Positions 18,615 to 27,186 of a DNA stretch of 64,000 nucleotides are shown piece after piece; within the stretch, counting starts at the first letter, position 1; each line of letters opens with the position of its first letter. A model generated the notes under the pieces. That model was given only the letters and a program-made list of their open reading frames with translations, did not search any database and had not been told where the DNA came from. The stretch is from Janibacter limosus NBRC 16128 (GTDB taxonomy: Bacteria > Actinomycetota > Actinomycetes > Actinomycetales > Dermatophilaceae): positions 1 to 64,000 of the forward strand of contig NZ_BCSS01000003.1 in assembly GCF_001570985.1 (NCBI RefSeq), in the 5' to 3' direction. The position numbers and the translations under genes were made by a program.

Positions 18615-18932
18615 TCAGCCCTCGTCCCCGTCGCCGTCCTGCGGGGAGCGCAGCCCGTTGTAGATCTCCTTGCAGATCGGGCAGATCGGGAACTTCTCAG
18701 GATCCCGCCCGGGAACCCACATCTTGCCGCACAGCGCCTTGACCGGCTCCCCGGAGAGGGCACTCTCGAGGATCTTTTCCTTGCGGACGTAGTGGCTGAA
18801 CCGCTCGTGGTCACCGGGCTCGGCCAGCTGCGGGGTCGGCTCGGTGCGCTCGAGCACCGCCGTCGACGTCGAGGGGCCACCGGGGTCGGTGACCGGAGAA
18901 CCGGGCTGGGTGGGATCGGCAGGCGTGCTCAT
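18615..18932 (-). CDS. DUF3039 domain protein
   Basis: 105 residues. The second half has HERFSHYVRKEKILESALSG, then VKALCGKMWVP and FPICPICKEIYN, the conserved His and three Cys of DUF3039, which look like a zinc site. This small family is widespread in Actinobacteria and uncharacterised. The ATG at 18932 has AGGA eight bases upstream, so I prefer it to the ATG at 18941. It is six bases upstream of the thioesterase gene. Confidence 0.88.
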   Translation of the reverse strand: MSTPADPTQPGSPVTDPGGPSTSTAVLERTEPTPQLAEPGDHERFSHYVRKEKILESALSGEPVKALCGKMWVPGRDPEKFPICPICKEIYNGLRSPQDGDGDEG

Positions 18933-18992
18933 GCCACCCATCCTAGGACGCCCCGCTCCCTGAGGAGGTTGCGCAGCAGCTGGCTCGAAGGG

Positions 18993-19550
18993 TCAGTTGA
19001 GGTCCGGGTCCACCGGGAAGGTGGACACCCACCCCAAGGAGCCGCCTTGGCGTCGCAGGACACGACGCCACAGGGTGGCCGGGTCCTCGTCGAAGATGTC
19101 GCCGACCTCGCTGTCGACGACGTACCAGCCGCCGTTGGCCCGCTCGTCGGCGAGCTGCTCGGCGCTCCACCCGGAGTACCCGGCGAAGATGCGCAGGGCG
19201 CTGACCTGCGGCCAGATGATCTCCTGCGGAGAGTCGAGGTCGACCAAGGAGATCGCGCCAAAGAGACGTTTGACCCCAGGGGGTTCATCGGCGTCTCCGG
19301 GGAGACCAGCGAGCCCGATCGCGGAGTCGAGCTGCACCGGACCGCCCTGGAAGACGCGCTGCGGCAGGCTCGATCCTGCCTGCCAGCCAGGGAGCACGTC
19401 GTCGACGGAGGTCTCGAGCGGCTTGTTGAGGATGACCCCCTCGGCGGTCGTCTCGTCGTGCTGCAGCACCAGGACGACACTGCGGGCGAAGAGGTCGTCC
19501 GTGAGGTCCGGTGTCGCCACGAGGAGCTGACCGGCGAGCGAGGTGTCCAT
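18993..19550 (-). CDS. YqgE/AlgH family protein
   Basis: 185 residues, typical of the family. It starts SLAGQLLVATPDLTDDLFAR, continues with VVLVLQHDETTAEGVILNKP, and has the RIFAGYSGWSAEQLADE stretch that marks YqgE/AlgH. Function is unsettled; the protein is cytoplasmic. It starts nine bases after the RNA helicase stop and is probably co-transcribed with it. Confidence 0.93.
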   Translation of the reverse strand: MDTSLAGQLLVATPDLTDDLFARSVVLVLQHDETTAEGVILNKPLETSVDDVLPGWQAGSSLPQRVFQGGPVQLDSAIGLAGLPGDADEPPGVKRLFGAISLVDLDSPQEIIWPQVSALRIFAGYSGWSAEQLADERANGGWYVVDSEVGDIFDEDPATLWRRVLRRQGGSLGWVSTFPVDPDLN

Positions 19551-19559
19551 CCTCAGACC

Positions 19560-21620
19560 TTAGCCGCGCGGGCGACCCCGGTAGCCACCCTGGCGACCGC
19601 CGCCACCACGGTTGCCACCACGGTGATCACGCGCACCACGGGGGCCACCGGTGCCCGAGTGGCGACGCGCAGGCCGCGGGTCGACCAGTGCGCGGAAGTC
19701 GGCATCCGAGATCGGCTGGCCACTGGGCTCGACCGCCCCGATGTCCGTGAGGACCTCGGCGTCGAGATCGGTCTTGATCGGGCGCGCCTCGAGGCCCGCC
19801 TGGGCAGCCATGCGGGTGACGTCCTTGCGCTGGTGTGGCAGGACGAGGGTGACGACGCTCCCCTTCTCCCCGGCGCGAGCGGTGCGACCAGCGCGGTGGA
19901 GGTAGTCCTTGTGGTCGGCCGGCGGGTCGACCTGCATGACCAGCGAGACATTGTCGACGTGGATGCCACGTGCCGCGACGTCCGTGGCGACGAGCACCGG
20001 GAGGGTCCCCGTGCGGAAGGCGCCGATCGTCTTGTTGCGCGAGGACTGGGTCAGCCCTCCGTGCAGCGGCGCAGCGGCGATGCCCTCCTCACGCAGCTGG
20101 CCGGCGATGCGCTCGCAGCCGAGCTTGGTCCGCGCGAAGATCACGGTGCGGCCGGGACGGGCCGCGATCTTCGCCGTCATCTGCTTCTTCAGCTGCGGCT
20201 CGATGAGGAGCAGGTGGTGATCCATCGTCGTGACGCTGGCACCGACGTCGTTGGTGTTGTGGGTGACCGGGTCGGTCATGTACCGGTCGACGAGGTCGGA
20301 GACACCACGGTCGAGCGTCGCGGAGAAGAGCAGCCGCTGCCCCCCGGGGGCGCAGTCGTCGAGGATCCGGGTGACGGAGGGCAGGAAGCCCATGTCGGCC
20401 ATGTGGTCGGCCTCGTCGAGGACGGCCACCTCGACCTCGTCGAGGGTGAGCGCGCCGCGGTCGAGCAGGTCGACGAGGCGGCCGGGGGTCGCGACGAGGA
20501 CGTCGACGCCCTTGTCGAGCGCTGCGGTCTGGCCCGTGTAGGACAGGCCGCCGGCCACGAGCTTGATCCGCAGGCCGCAGACGTGGACGAGCGGCTCGAG
20601 GGAGTCGCTCACCTGCATCGCCAGCTCACGGGTGGGCACGAGGATGAGCGCGCGGGGCTTGCGGCTGCGGGCACGACCGCCGGAGAGCCGGGCCAGCATC
20701 GGCAGGCCGAAGGCCAGCGTCTTGCCGGATCCGGTCTGACCGCGACCGAGCACGTCCTTGCCGGCGAGCGCGTCGGGCAGGGCGGCTTCCTGGATGGCGA
20801 AGGGAGTGGTGATGCCCTCGCGAGCCAGCCGCTCCACGAGCACATCGGGCACACCGAGTGCGGCGAAGCCGTTGTCCTGCGCGACCTCGACCGGACCGCT
20901 CACCGAGGAGCGTGCGGAGGAGGTCCAGGTGTCGGCCTCCTGGCGCAGTGCCTCCGGGTCCTCGGTCTGGTCGTGACGGGGTGCGAAGCCACGGCGGTTC
21001 TGCTCACGCTCGAAGCGCGGCGCCGAACCGCGACGGGCGTCGTCACCGTCGCGCTGCCAACGCGCCGGACGGCCGCCGGTCTGTTCACGGTCGAAGCGCG
21101 GCGCGGGGCCACGGCGCCGATCCTCCGAGCCCGAGCGACGCTGGAAGCCGCCGCGGTCCTCGCTGCGGTCATCGCGGCGCTGGTAACCACCACGACGGTC
21201 ATCACCCTGGCTGTCACGACGCTGACCCTGGTAACCACCACGGTCCTCGCGACGCTGGAACCCACCACGGTCGTCATTGCGGTCATCGCGGCGCTGGTAA
21301 CCACCACGACGGTCATCACCCTGGCTGTCACGACGCTGACCCTGGTAACCACCGCGGTCCTCGCGGCGCTGGAAGCCACCGCGGTCTTCGCGACGCTCCC
21401 AGCCGCGCTGACCGTGATCCTCGGTGCCGTCGCGACGCACGCGCTTGGGGCGCTCGCCACCGGTCGCGTCGTCGCGCTCACGCCAGCGGTCCTTGGAGCG
21501 CGGGGGGGCGTCAGTGGGCGCCTGCCCCCGGTGGTGCGCCTTCTTGGGGCCCTTGGGGTTGGACTTCTTCGCCGTGTTCTTCTGGGAGGTGGTCCAACGG
21601 GGCTTCTTCTTCGCAGGCAC
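19560..21620 (-). CDS. DEAD-box RNA helicase with long Arg/Gly/Asp-rich N-terminal extension
   Basis: 686 residues. The first 240 residues are a low-complexity, highly charged region rich in RGG-like RGGFQRRED and RGGYQGQRR units; the helicase core follows (AIQEAALPDALAGKDVLGRG, GQTGSGKT, VLDEADHMAD, LFSATLDRG, HRAGRTARAGEKG), then a basic Gly-rich tail. It should remodel RNA, for example in ribosome assembly or cold growth. The extension includes a 114-bp tandem repeat. The GTG at 21620 has AAGGA seven bases upstream. RGG-rich flanks often drive RNA binding and condensate formation, which is inference here. Confidence 0.92.
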   Translation of the reverse strand: MPAKKKPRWTTSQKNTAKKSNPKGPKKAHHRGQAPTDAPPRSKDRWRERDDATGGERPKRVRRDGTEDHGQRGWERREDRGGFQRREDRGGYQGQRRDSQGDDRRGGYQRRDDRNDDRGGFQRREDRGGYQGQRRDSQGDDRRGGYQRRDDRSEDRGGFQRRSGSEDRRRGPAPRFDREQTGGRPARWQRDGDDARRGSAPRFEREQNRRGFAPRHDQTEDPEALRQEADTWTSSARSSVSGPVEVAQDNGFAALGVPDVLVERLAREGITTPFAIQEAALPDALAGKDVLGRGQTGSGKTLAFGLPMLARLSGGRARSRKPRALILVPTRELAMQVSDSLEPLVHVCGLRIKLVAGGLSYTGQTAALDKGVDVLVATPGRLVDLLDRGALTLDEVEVAVLDEADHMADMGFLPSVTRILDDCAPGGQRLLFSATLDRGVSDLVDRYMTDPVTHNTNDVGASVTTMDHHLLLIEPQLKKQMTAKIAARPGRTVIFARTKLGCERIAGQLREEGIAAAPLHGGLTQSSRNKTIGAFRTGTLPVLVATDVAARGIHVDNVSLVMQVDPPADHKDYLHRAGRTARAGEKGSVVTLVLPHQRKDVTRMAAQAGLEARPIKTDLDAEVLTDIGAVEPSGQPISDADFRALVDPRPARRHSGTGGPRGARDHRGGNRGGGGRQGGYRGRPRG
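21165..21392 (-). repeat. Tandem 114-bp coding repeat in the helicase N-terminus
   Basis: Two adjacent copies, 21165-21278 and 21279-21392, each encode 38 residues including RREDRGGYQGQRRDSQGDDR. The first 75 bases are almost identical; the rest differs at a few positions. In-frame period (38 codons) means copy number can change without breaking the gene. Confidence 0.85.
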
Positions 21621-21681
21621 AGATGATCCTTCGTTCGTCTCTGAAATGGGTAAACCCGCACACAAGGGCGCGGGCGACATC

Positions 21682-22104
21682 TCAGGTCGGAAGCGAACGT
21701 GCGAGTTTCTCAGTGCGGCGACGCCGGAGTCGCCGAACCACTAATAGTACCCCTATTGAGGCGAGCCCGACACCGACGAGATCGGCCACGACGTCCCAGG
21801 GATCCCCAGAGCGCTGGCTCAGGGCCACCTGCTGGATGACTTCACTCCCAGGCGCGTGGAGCGCGCACACCACTGCCACCCGCGGCCACCAACGACGTCC
21901 ACCGAGCCCAGCGACGAGGACCGGCAGGGCAAAGACCAGGGCATGAACAAGCTTGTCGCTGTTGGGGATCGGCGACGGCGGCCCTGGCGCCTCCGGGGCA
22001 TAGAGCACGATCAGCTGCAGGACGCAGACGGCCCCCAGCGCACCGGGGACCAGCCAACGACGTTCGGTTCGGGCGGCCACGCGGGCCAGCACAACACACC
22101 ACAC
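21682..22104 (-). CDS. VanZ-like membrane protein
   Basis: 140 residues with about four hydrophobic segments. PIPNSDKLVHALVFALPVLVA and SEVIQQVALSQRSGDPWDVV, then ADLVGVGLASIGVLL, match the VanZ-like pattern. Function unknown. The start is ambiguous among GTGs at 22104, 22092 and 22080; none has a strong ribosome binding site, and the region overlaps the promoter of the divergent thioredoxin gene. Confidence 0.75.
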   Translation of the reverse strand: MWCVVLARVAARTERRWLVPGALGAVCVLQLIVLYAPEAPGPPSPIPNSDKLVHALVFALPVLVAGLGGRRWWPRVAVVCALHAPGSEVIQQVALSQRSGDPWDVVADLVGVGLASIGVLLVVRRLRRRRTEKLARSLPT

Positions 22105-22142
22105 TTCGTCGTCCGCGCACCGGTCGGCCTATGGTGGAGTTC

Positions 22143-22514
22143 ATGAGCAAGATCACCGATCTCGATCTCGAGAGTTTCCGCTCCACAGTCACCGGCGAAG
22201 GCACAGTCATCGTCGACTTCTGGGCCAGCTGGTGCGGACCGTGCCGCCAGTTCGCCCCTGTCTTCGAGGCCGCCGCGGACAACCGCGAGGACGTCACCTT
22301 CGCCAAGGTCGACATCGACGACAACCCTGAGCTGGCGTCGCTGGCCAATGTCTCGTCCGTCCCCACCCTCATGGCATTCCGCGACGGGATCCTCCTGCAC
22401 CAGAGCGCTGGCGCCCTGCCCAAGGCGCAGTTCGAGCAATTGCTCGACGCCGTCGAGGGAGTCGACATGGACGAGGTCAAGGCGCAGGTCGCCGCCAACG
22501 AGTCCGCTGGCTGA
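22143..22514 (+). CDS. trxA: Thioredoxin
   Basis: 123 residues with the WCGPC active site at residues 30-34 and the cis-proline in SSVPTLMAFRDG. It is a small cytoplasmic thioredoxin with about ten extra residues at the C-terminus. The ATG at 22143 follows GGTGGAG; an in-frame ATG at 22131 lacks a site. It is divergent from the VanZ-like gene. Confidence 0.95.
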   Translation: MSKITDLDLESFRSTVTGEGTVIVDFWASWCGPCRQFAPVFEAAADNREDVTFAKVDIDDNPELASLANVSSVPTLMAFRDGILLHQSAGALPKAQFEQLLDAVEGVDMDEVKAQVAANESAG

Positions 22515-22605
22515 CTTCTCCCTTCGCCCGTTCCTCCCGTCGAGAGGTGGCGCTGGAGCGCAACCTGTGGTTGCGTGGAAGACCACCCACCACCAGGAGG
22601 ACTCC

Positions 22606-22776
22606 ATGGGTATCGGCGACAAGATCGAAAACTCGAAGGACCAGCTCGCTGGCAAGGCCAAGGGCGCTGCGGGCGACGCGACCGATGACGAGCAGATGCA
22701 GGCCGAGGGTCAGGCACAGGAGACCAAGGGCGACCTGAAGGCCGCTGGCGAAAAGGTCAAGGACGCCTTCAAGTGA
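22606..22776 (+). CDS. CsbD-like stress protein
   Basis: 56 residues: MGIGDKIENSKDQLAGKAKG at the start and ETKGDLKAAGEKVKDAF at the end. This is the CsbD pattern of small, helical, very hydrophilic proteins that are usually under general stress control. An AGGAGG sits five bases before the ATG. The gene follows trxA after 91 bases. Confidence 0.93.
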   Translation: MGIGDKIENSKDQLAGKAKGAAGDATDDEQMQAEGQAQETKGDLKAAGEKVKDAFK

Positions 22777-22799
22777 TCCTCTGATCCAGCACGAACACA

Positions 22800-22832
22800 C
22801 GAAGGGCGGGACCGTGACGGTCCCGCCCTTCG
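22800..22832. terminator. Hairpin terminator between csbD and ssrA
   Basis: GAAGGGCGGGACCG and CGGTCCCGCCCTTC form a perfect 14-bp stem with a TGA loop, extended by one C-G pair. It lies 24 bases after the CsbD stop and 28 bases beyond the 3' end of ssrA on the other strand, so it can serve both converging transcripts. Confidence 0.85.
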
Positions 22833-22859
22833 GCGTTGCGGTGCGTGACGTGCCCAAGA

Positions 22860-23225
22860 TGGTGGAGGTGGCGGGAATCGAACCCGCGTCCACTGACAGA
22901 CGAACAGGACTTCTCCGGGTGCAGTGCGCTATGGATTTTCTCGGCCCCGGGGCTCGCGCGCACACGTTCCCCGACAGGCCCAGTCGAGTAAGAGTCCCGC
23001 GCCGTCCCCCGACATGACGACGCAGCAAGATCTCTAGCTGACGCTGGGAACTAGGTCGAGATCAAACCTAGGCCAACGGACTTCGGGCTCGCTCAGGCGG
23101 CGAGGGCGAAGTCGGTGCGCTTGGAATCGGCACCTATTAGTTTGCACGGAGCGTTTACGAGATAACCGTGCATCCTCGACCCGCTTCTCCTGAAGGACCG
23201 GCCAATGTCGAAACCGATCACCCCC
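22860..23225 (-). ncRNA. ssrA: tmRNA
   Basis: About 366 nt. The 5' end (GGGGGTGATCGGTTTCGACA, from 23225) and the 3' end (TTCGATTCCCGCCACCTCCA plus CCA, ending 22860) pair as a tRNA-Ala-like acceptor stem, with GGGGGTG against CACCTCC. The tag frame at 23093-23131 reads ADSKRTDFALAA and stop, the tag common in Actinobacteria. It rescues stalled ribosomes with SmpB, whose gene is just upstream on the same strand. The ends are set from the acceptor-stem pairing. Confidence 0.96.
23093..23131 (-). other. tmRNA proteolysis-tag reading frame
   Basis: Within ssrA the twelve codons from GCC at 23131 down to the TGA at 23093-23095 encode ADSKRTDFALAA. The C-terminal LAA is the usual signal for ClpXP-type proteases. 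Confidence 0.93.
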
Positions 23226-23306
23226 ATGGAATGAACACGTCACGCTGTTGAGTTGTGTCACTCAGTATCCCCTCAACAGCGCGAGGGGCCAAACGCATTC
23301 CCGCGG

Positions 23307-23783
23307 TCAGTCTCGCCCGCGGCCGAAAATGGCCCGATCGGTCTCGCGACGGTCCTGACGCTCGCGCAGTGCATGTCGCTTGTCGTACTCGCGCTTACCC
23401 GTCGCCACGGCGATCTCCACCTTGGCCCGGCCGTTCTTGAAGTACAGGGACAGCGGCACGATCGTGCGACCACTCCCCTGGACCTTGACCGCCATCTTGT
23501 CCAGCTCGGAGCGGTGCAGGAGCAGCTTGCGGCGGCGACGCGGAGTGTGGTTGGTCCACGTGCCCTGCACGTACTCGGGGATGTGGACCCCCTCGAGGTA
23601 GAGCTCATCGCCGTAGAAGATCGCGAATCCATCAGTCAGGCTGGCCCGGCCCATGCGCAGGGCCTTGACCTCGGTCCCCATGAGCGCGAGGCCGGCCTCG
23701 TACGTGTCCTCGATGAGGTAGTCGTGGCGGGCCTTGCGGTTGCGCGCGACGACGAGCTCGCCCTGGGTGGTCTTCTTGGCCAT
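23307..23783 (-). CDS. smpB: SsrA-binding protein
   Basis: 158 residues with the OB-fold signature of SmpB ([57 protein letters not shown]) and the basic C-terminal tail ([20 protein letters not shown]) that enters the ribosomal A site. It binds tmRNA, encoded 81 bases downstream. The ATG at 23783 begins MAKKTTQGE and follows an AAGGGGG site. Confidence 0.97.
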   Translation of the reverse strand: MAKKTTQGELVVARNRKARHDYLIEDTYEAGLALMGTEVKALRMGRASLTDGFAIFYGDELYLEGVHIPEYVQGTWTNHTPRRRRKLLLHRSELDKMAVKVQGSGRTIVPLSLYFKNGRAKVEIAVATGKREYDKRHALRERQDRRETDRAIFGRGRD

Positions 23784-23837
23784 GGTGCTCCCCCTTCGCA
23801 GGTCCGACGTGCTGACGGGCCACGGTACCCCGTGACC

Positions 23838-23856
23838 CCGGCGGGAGTCCCGCCGG
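23838..23856 (-). terminator. Short hairpin between the M23 gene and smpB
   Basis: An eight-base stem (23838-23845 with 23849-23856) with a three-base loop lies 19 bases after the M23 hydrolase stop. No T-tract; likely a weak terminator or a processing site before smpB. Confidence 0.5.
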
Positions 23857-23874
23857 TTTGTCGCAGGCGACGGC

Positions 23875-25278
23875 TCAGAGCCAACCGCGGGGATCGACAG
23901 GGGTTCCGTTTTCGCGGGTCTCGAAGTGCAGGTGACAGCCGGTCGAGCTGCCTGTGGTGCCCACATAGCCGATGATCTGACCACGGGAGACGTGACCACT
24001 GCGGACCGCGAAGGACTGCAGGTGGTTGTAGGTCGTGGCCAGCGAGGAGCCGCGCTTGACCCCGTGGTCGATGACGACCTGGTTGCCGTACCCACCGGTG
24101 GACCCCGGCGGGAGCGCCGAGATGACCGTGCCGCTGTCCGCGGCGTAGATCGGGCTGCCACAGTTGCCCGCGTAGTCGCGCCCGGCGTGCAATCGCCACG
24201 TGTGGTGGATGGGGTGGAAGCGCAGCCCGAACTCCGAGCTGACGGGTGCCGTGCTCGGCGCCTGCAGCACACCGCTGCTGGACGGCGCCGGCGGATTGGG
24301 GTCAGCAGGCGCGCTGGGGCCGGGGGACGAGGACGACGAGTCGCTGCCCCGCTTCGGGGTGGCCCGGGCAGCGCGGGCCCGCGCGTCGGCCTCCCGCTGC
24401 TCCTGCTCCTTGCGGGCCTTCTGGATCGCTGCCTCACGGACGCGGGCCTTGCGGGCACGCTCCTCGAGGACCTTGGTCAGCTTGTCGGACTGGGCCTGCA
24501 GGCTGTCGACCCGCTTCTGGTCCTTCTTCTTCTCGCGGCTCAGTGTCGCCGACTGGCTCTTCTGGTCCTGCTCGAGCGACTCCAGGTCGGCCTGCTTGGC
24601 ATCCGCCTTGGTGCTCGCATCCTTCGCTGCCGTGAGCGTGGTCTGCTTCGTGCTCTTGGCGTCCTTGGTCTTCTCTCGCAGGGCCTCCAACCGGTCCCCC
24701 GTGGACACGAGGTTGGCCTTGGAGGTGCTCAGCTCCTCGAGCGCAGAGCTCTGGGTGTCACCGACGGCCTCCGCCATGATCATCTTGTCGACGAAGGCGC
24801 TGGGGTCCTCGCTCCCGACGACCACCGACATCGTCCCCAGGCCCTGCTGCTGGTAGACCTGCCCGGCGAAGTTGGCAACGGCCCGACGCGACGTGGTGAT
24901 CTTGGTGCTGGTCGACTTCAGCTCTTTTTCAGCCTTGTCCTCGTTGGCCTTGGCCAGGTCATAGGCGGCGACGGCGTCGTCGTACTCCCCCTGCGCCGTC
25001 GTCTCCGCGCGCTCTGCCGACGCCGCTGCGCTGCGCGCCCCGGGGAGCTTCTTGCGCGTCGCCCGCAGATCGCTGTAGGCGGCGACCAGCTCGTTGGAGG
25101 TGTCGTGCAGGTCCCCTTGGGCGTCCTTGAGGTCCTGATCTACCTGACCCTTTTGCGTCTCGGGGTCGGGGTCAGCCGCGAACGCGTGACCGGCGCCTGC
25201 CAGGAGGCACAGCGACAAGGCCGCACCCGTGAGAGCACGGGTCCGACGGGAGGCCTGGGGACGGGAGGGGCGCTGCAT
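23875..25278 (-). CDS. M23 peptidase with coiled coil, likely FtsEX-linked peptidoglycan hydrolase
   Basis: 467 residues from the ATG at 25278 (a TTG at 25287 is possible). A signal peptide ([18 protein letters not shown]) is followed by about 250 residues of coiled coil and a Pro/Ser-rich linker. The last 110 residues are an M23/LytM domain that keeps its zinc ligands (HAGRD and HLHFE). The layout is that of EnvC- and RipC-like proteins that FtsEX activates to split septal peptidoglycan. It lies just downstream of ftsE and ftsX on the same strand, which supports that partnership. Confidence 0.9.
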   Translation of the reverse strand: MQRPSRPQASRRTRALTGAALSLCLLAGAGHAFAADPDPETQKGQVDQDLKDAQGDLHDTSNELVAAYSDLRATRKKLPGARSAAASAERAETTAQGEYDDAVAAYDLAKANEDKAEKELKSTSTKITTSRRAVANFAGQVYQQQGLGTMSVVVGSEDPSAFVDKMIMAEAVGDTQSSALEELSTSKANLVSTGDRLEALREKTKDAKSTKQTTLTAAKDASTKADAKQADLESLEQDQKSQSATLSREKKKDQKRVDSLQAQSDKLTKVLEERARKARVREAAIQKARKEQEQREADARARAARATPKRGSDSSSSSPGPSAPADPNPPAPSSSGVLQAPSTAPVSSEFGLRFHPIHHTWRLHAGRDYAGNCGSPIYAADSGTVISALPPGSTGGYGNQVVIDHGVKRGSSLATTYNHLQSFAVRSGHVSRGQIIGYVGTTGSSTGCHLHFETRENGTPVDPRGWL

Positions 25279-25342
25279 CGGAGACAACGGTAGCCACGAA
25301 TCCTTCCGGACGACAGCATCCGGATGAGTTCGGCGTGGCCCG

Positions 25343-26253
25343 TCAGACCCGCAAATAACGCCAGAGGGTCACCGTCGACGTCCCGACGGCGATCAGCACC
25401 ACCCCGACGAGCAGGAAGGGGGCGATGACCCACACGTCCGCCGTCGAGATGAAGGCGGTGCCGGAGCTCGGCTGGTCGAGCAGGTATTTGTCGAAGAGCG
25501 CCCACGCCGACACCCACAGCAGGCCGACCGCCATCACCGCCCCGAGGAGACCCGAGGCCACCGTCTCGATGATGAAGGGGGTACGGATCGTGCGGTTGGA
25601 CGCACCGACGAGCTTCATGATCGCGATCTCGCGGCGACGGGTGAACGCGGCCTGTCGGATGGTCGTGGCCATGAGCAGCACGGCCGAGATCAGGGTGAGC
25701 GCAGCCAGGCCGATCATCACACCCGTGATGATGTTGATCGCACGGAAGAGCGGCGCGAAGACCTGGCGCAGGTTGGGCACGCTCGCGACGCCGGGGGCGC
25801 CCTCGAAGGCTGATGCCACGGTGTCGAACTCCTCCGGGTCACTCAGCTGCACCCGATAGCTCGGCGGGATGTCACCGACGCGGATGTTGCTGGCGAGCGG
25901 GGAGTTCTTGTAGTCCTCCTTGAAGCGGTCGAAGGCCTCCTGCTCGGACTCGTAGTAGACCTCCTTGACCAGCGGCTTCATCTCCTCCAGCTGCGCGGCC
26001 ACCGAGTCCTTCTCGTCCTGGGTCGCACCCTCGTCCGAACCGGAGCAGTTGGGCTGCGTGGAGTTCCCCGTGCACATGTAGACGGAGACCTGGACCCGGT
26101 CGTACCAGTACCCCTTCATCTGGTCGACCTGTCGCTGGGCGAGCAGGCCCACCCCGAGCAGGTACAGCGAGATCATCGTCACGAGGATCACCGAGACGGC
26201 GATCGACTTGTTGCGCCGCAGGCCCTCCCAGGCGTCGGCGAAAACAGAAGGCT

Positions 26254-26257
<4 letters not shown>
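25343..26257 (-). CDS. ftsX: Cell division ABC-like permease FtsX
   Basis: 304 residues, with one membrane segment near residues 20-40, an extracellular loop to about residue 170 that contains two cysteines (YMCTGNSTQPNCSG), then three membrane segments. The conserved cytoplasmic TRRREIAIMKLVGASN stretch precedes the third segment. It forms the membrane part of FtsEX and passes ATP-driven movement to a cell-wall hydrolase. It overlaps ftsE by four bases and is followed by the coiled-coil M23 gene. Confidence 0.95.
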
Positions 26258-27087
<830 letters not shown>

Positions 27088-27186
27088 CAGGTGCTCGGGG
27101 CCTCAGCGGGACGAAGGGGGTAAACGGCCGCCTGCAGGATATGCCGCTGAGGCGTGGCCTCGTGACACCCCCGTGACCTCGGCGCG

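Noticed and set aside
21165-21392. Direct repeats considered as a CRISPR array
   Set aside because: Two long in-frame coding units without spacers or cas genes; they are part of the helicase gene.
27101-27152. Inverted repeat CCTCAGCGG / CCGCTGAGG between ftsE and the LysM-BTAD gene
   Set aside because: Arms are 34 bases apart and no gene end is close enough to make it a convincing terminator; it could be chance.
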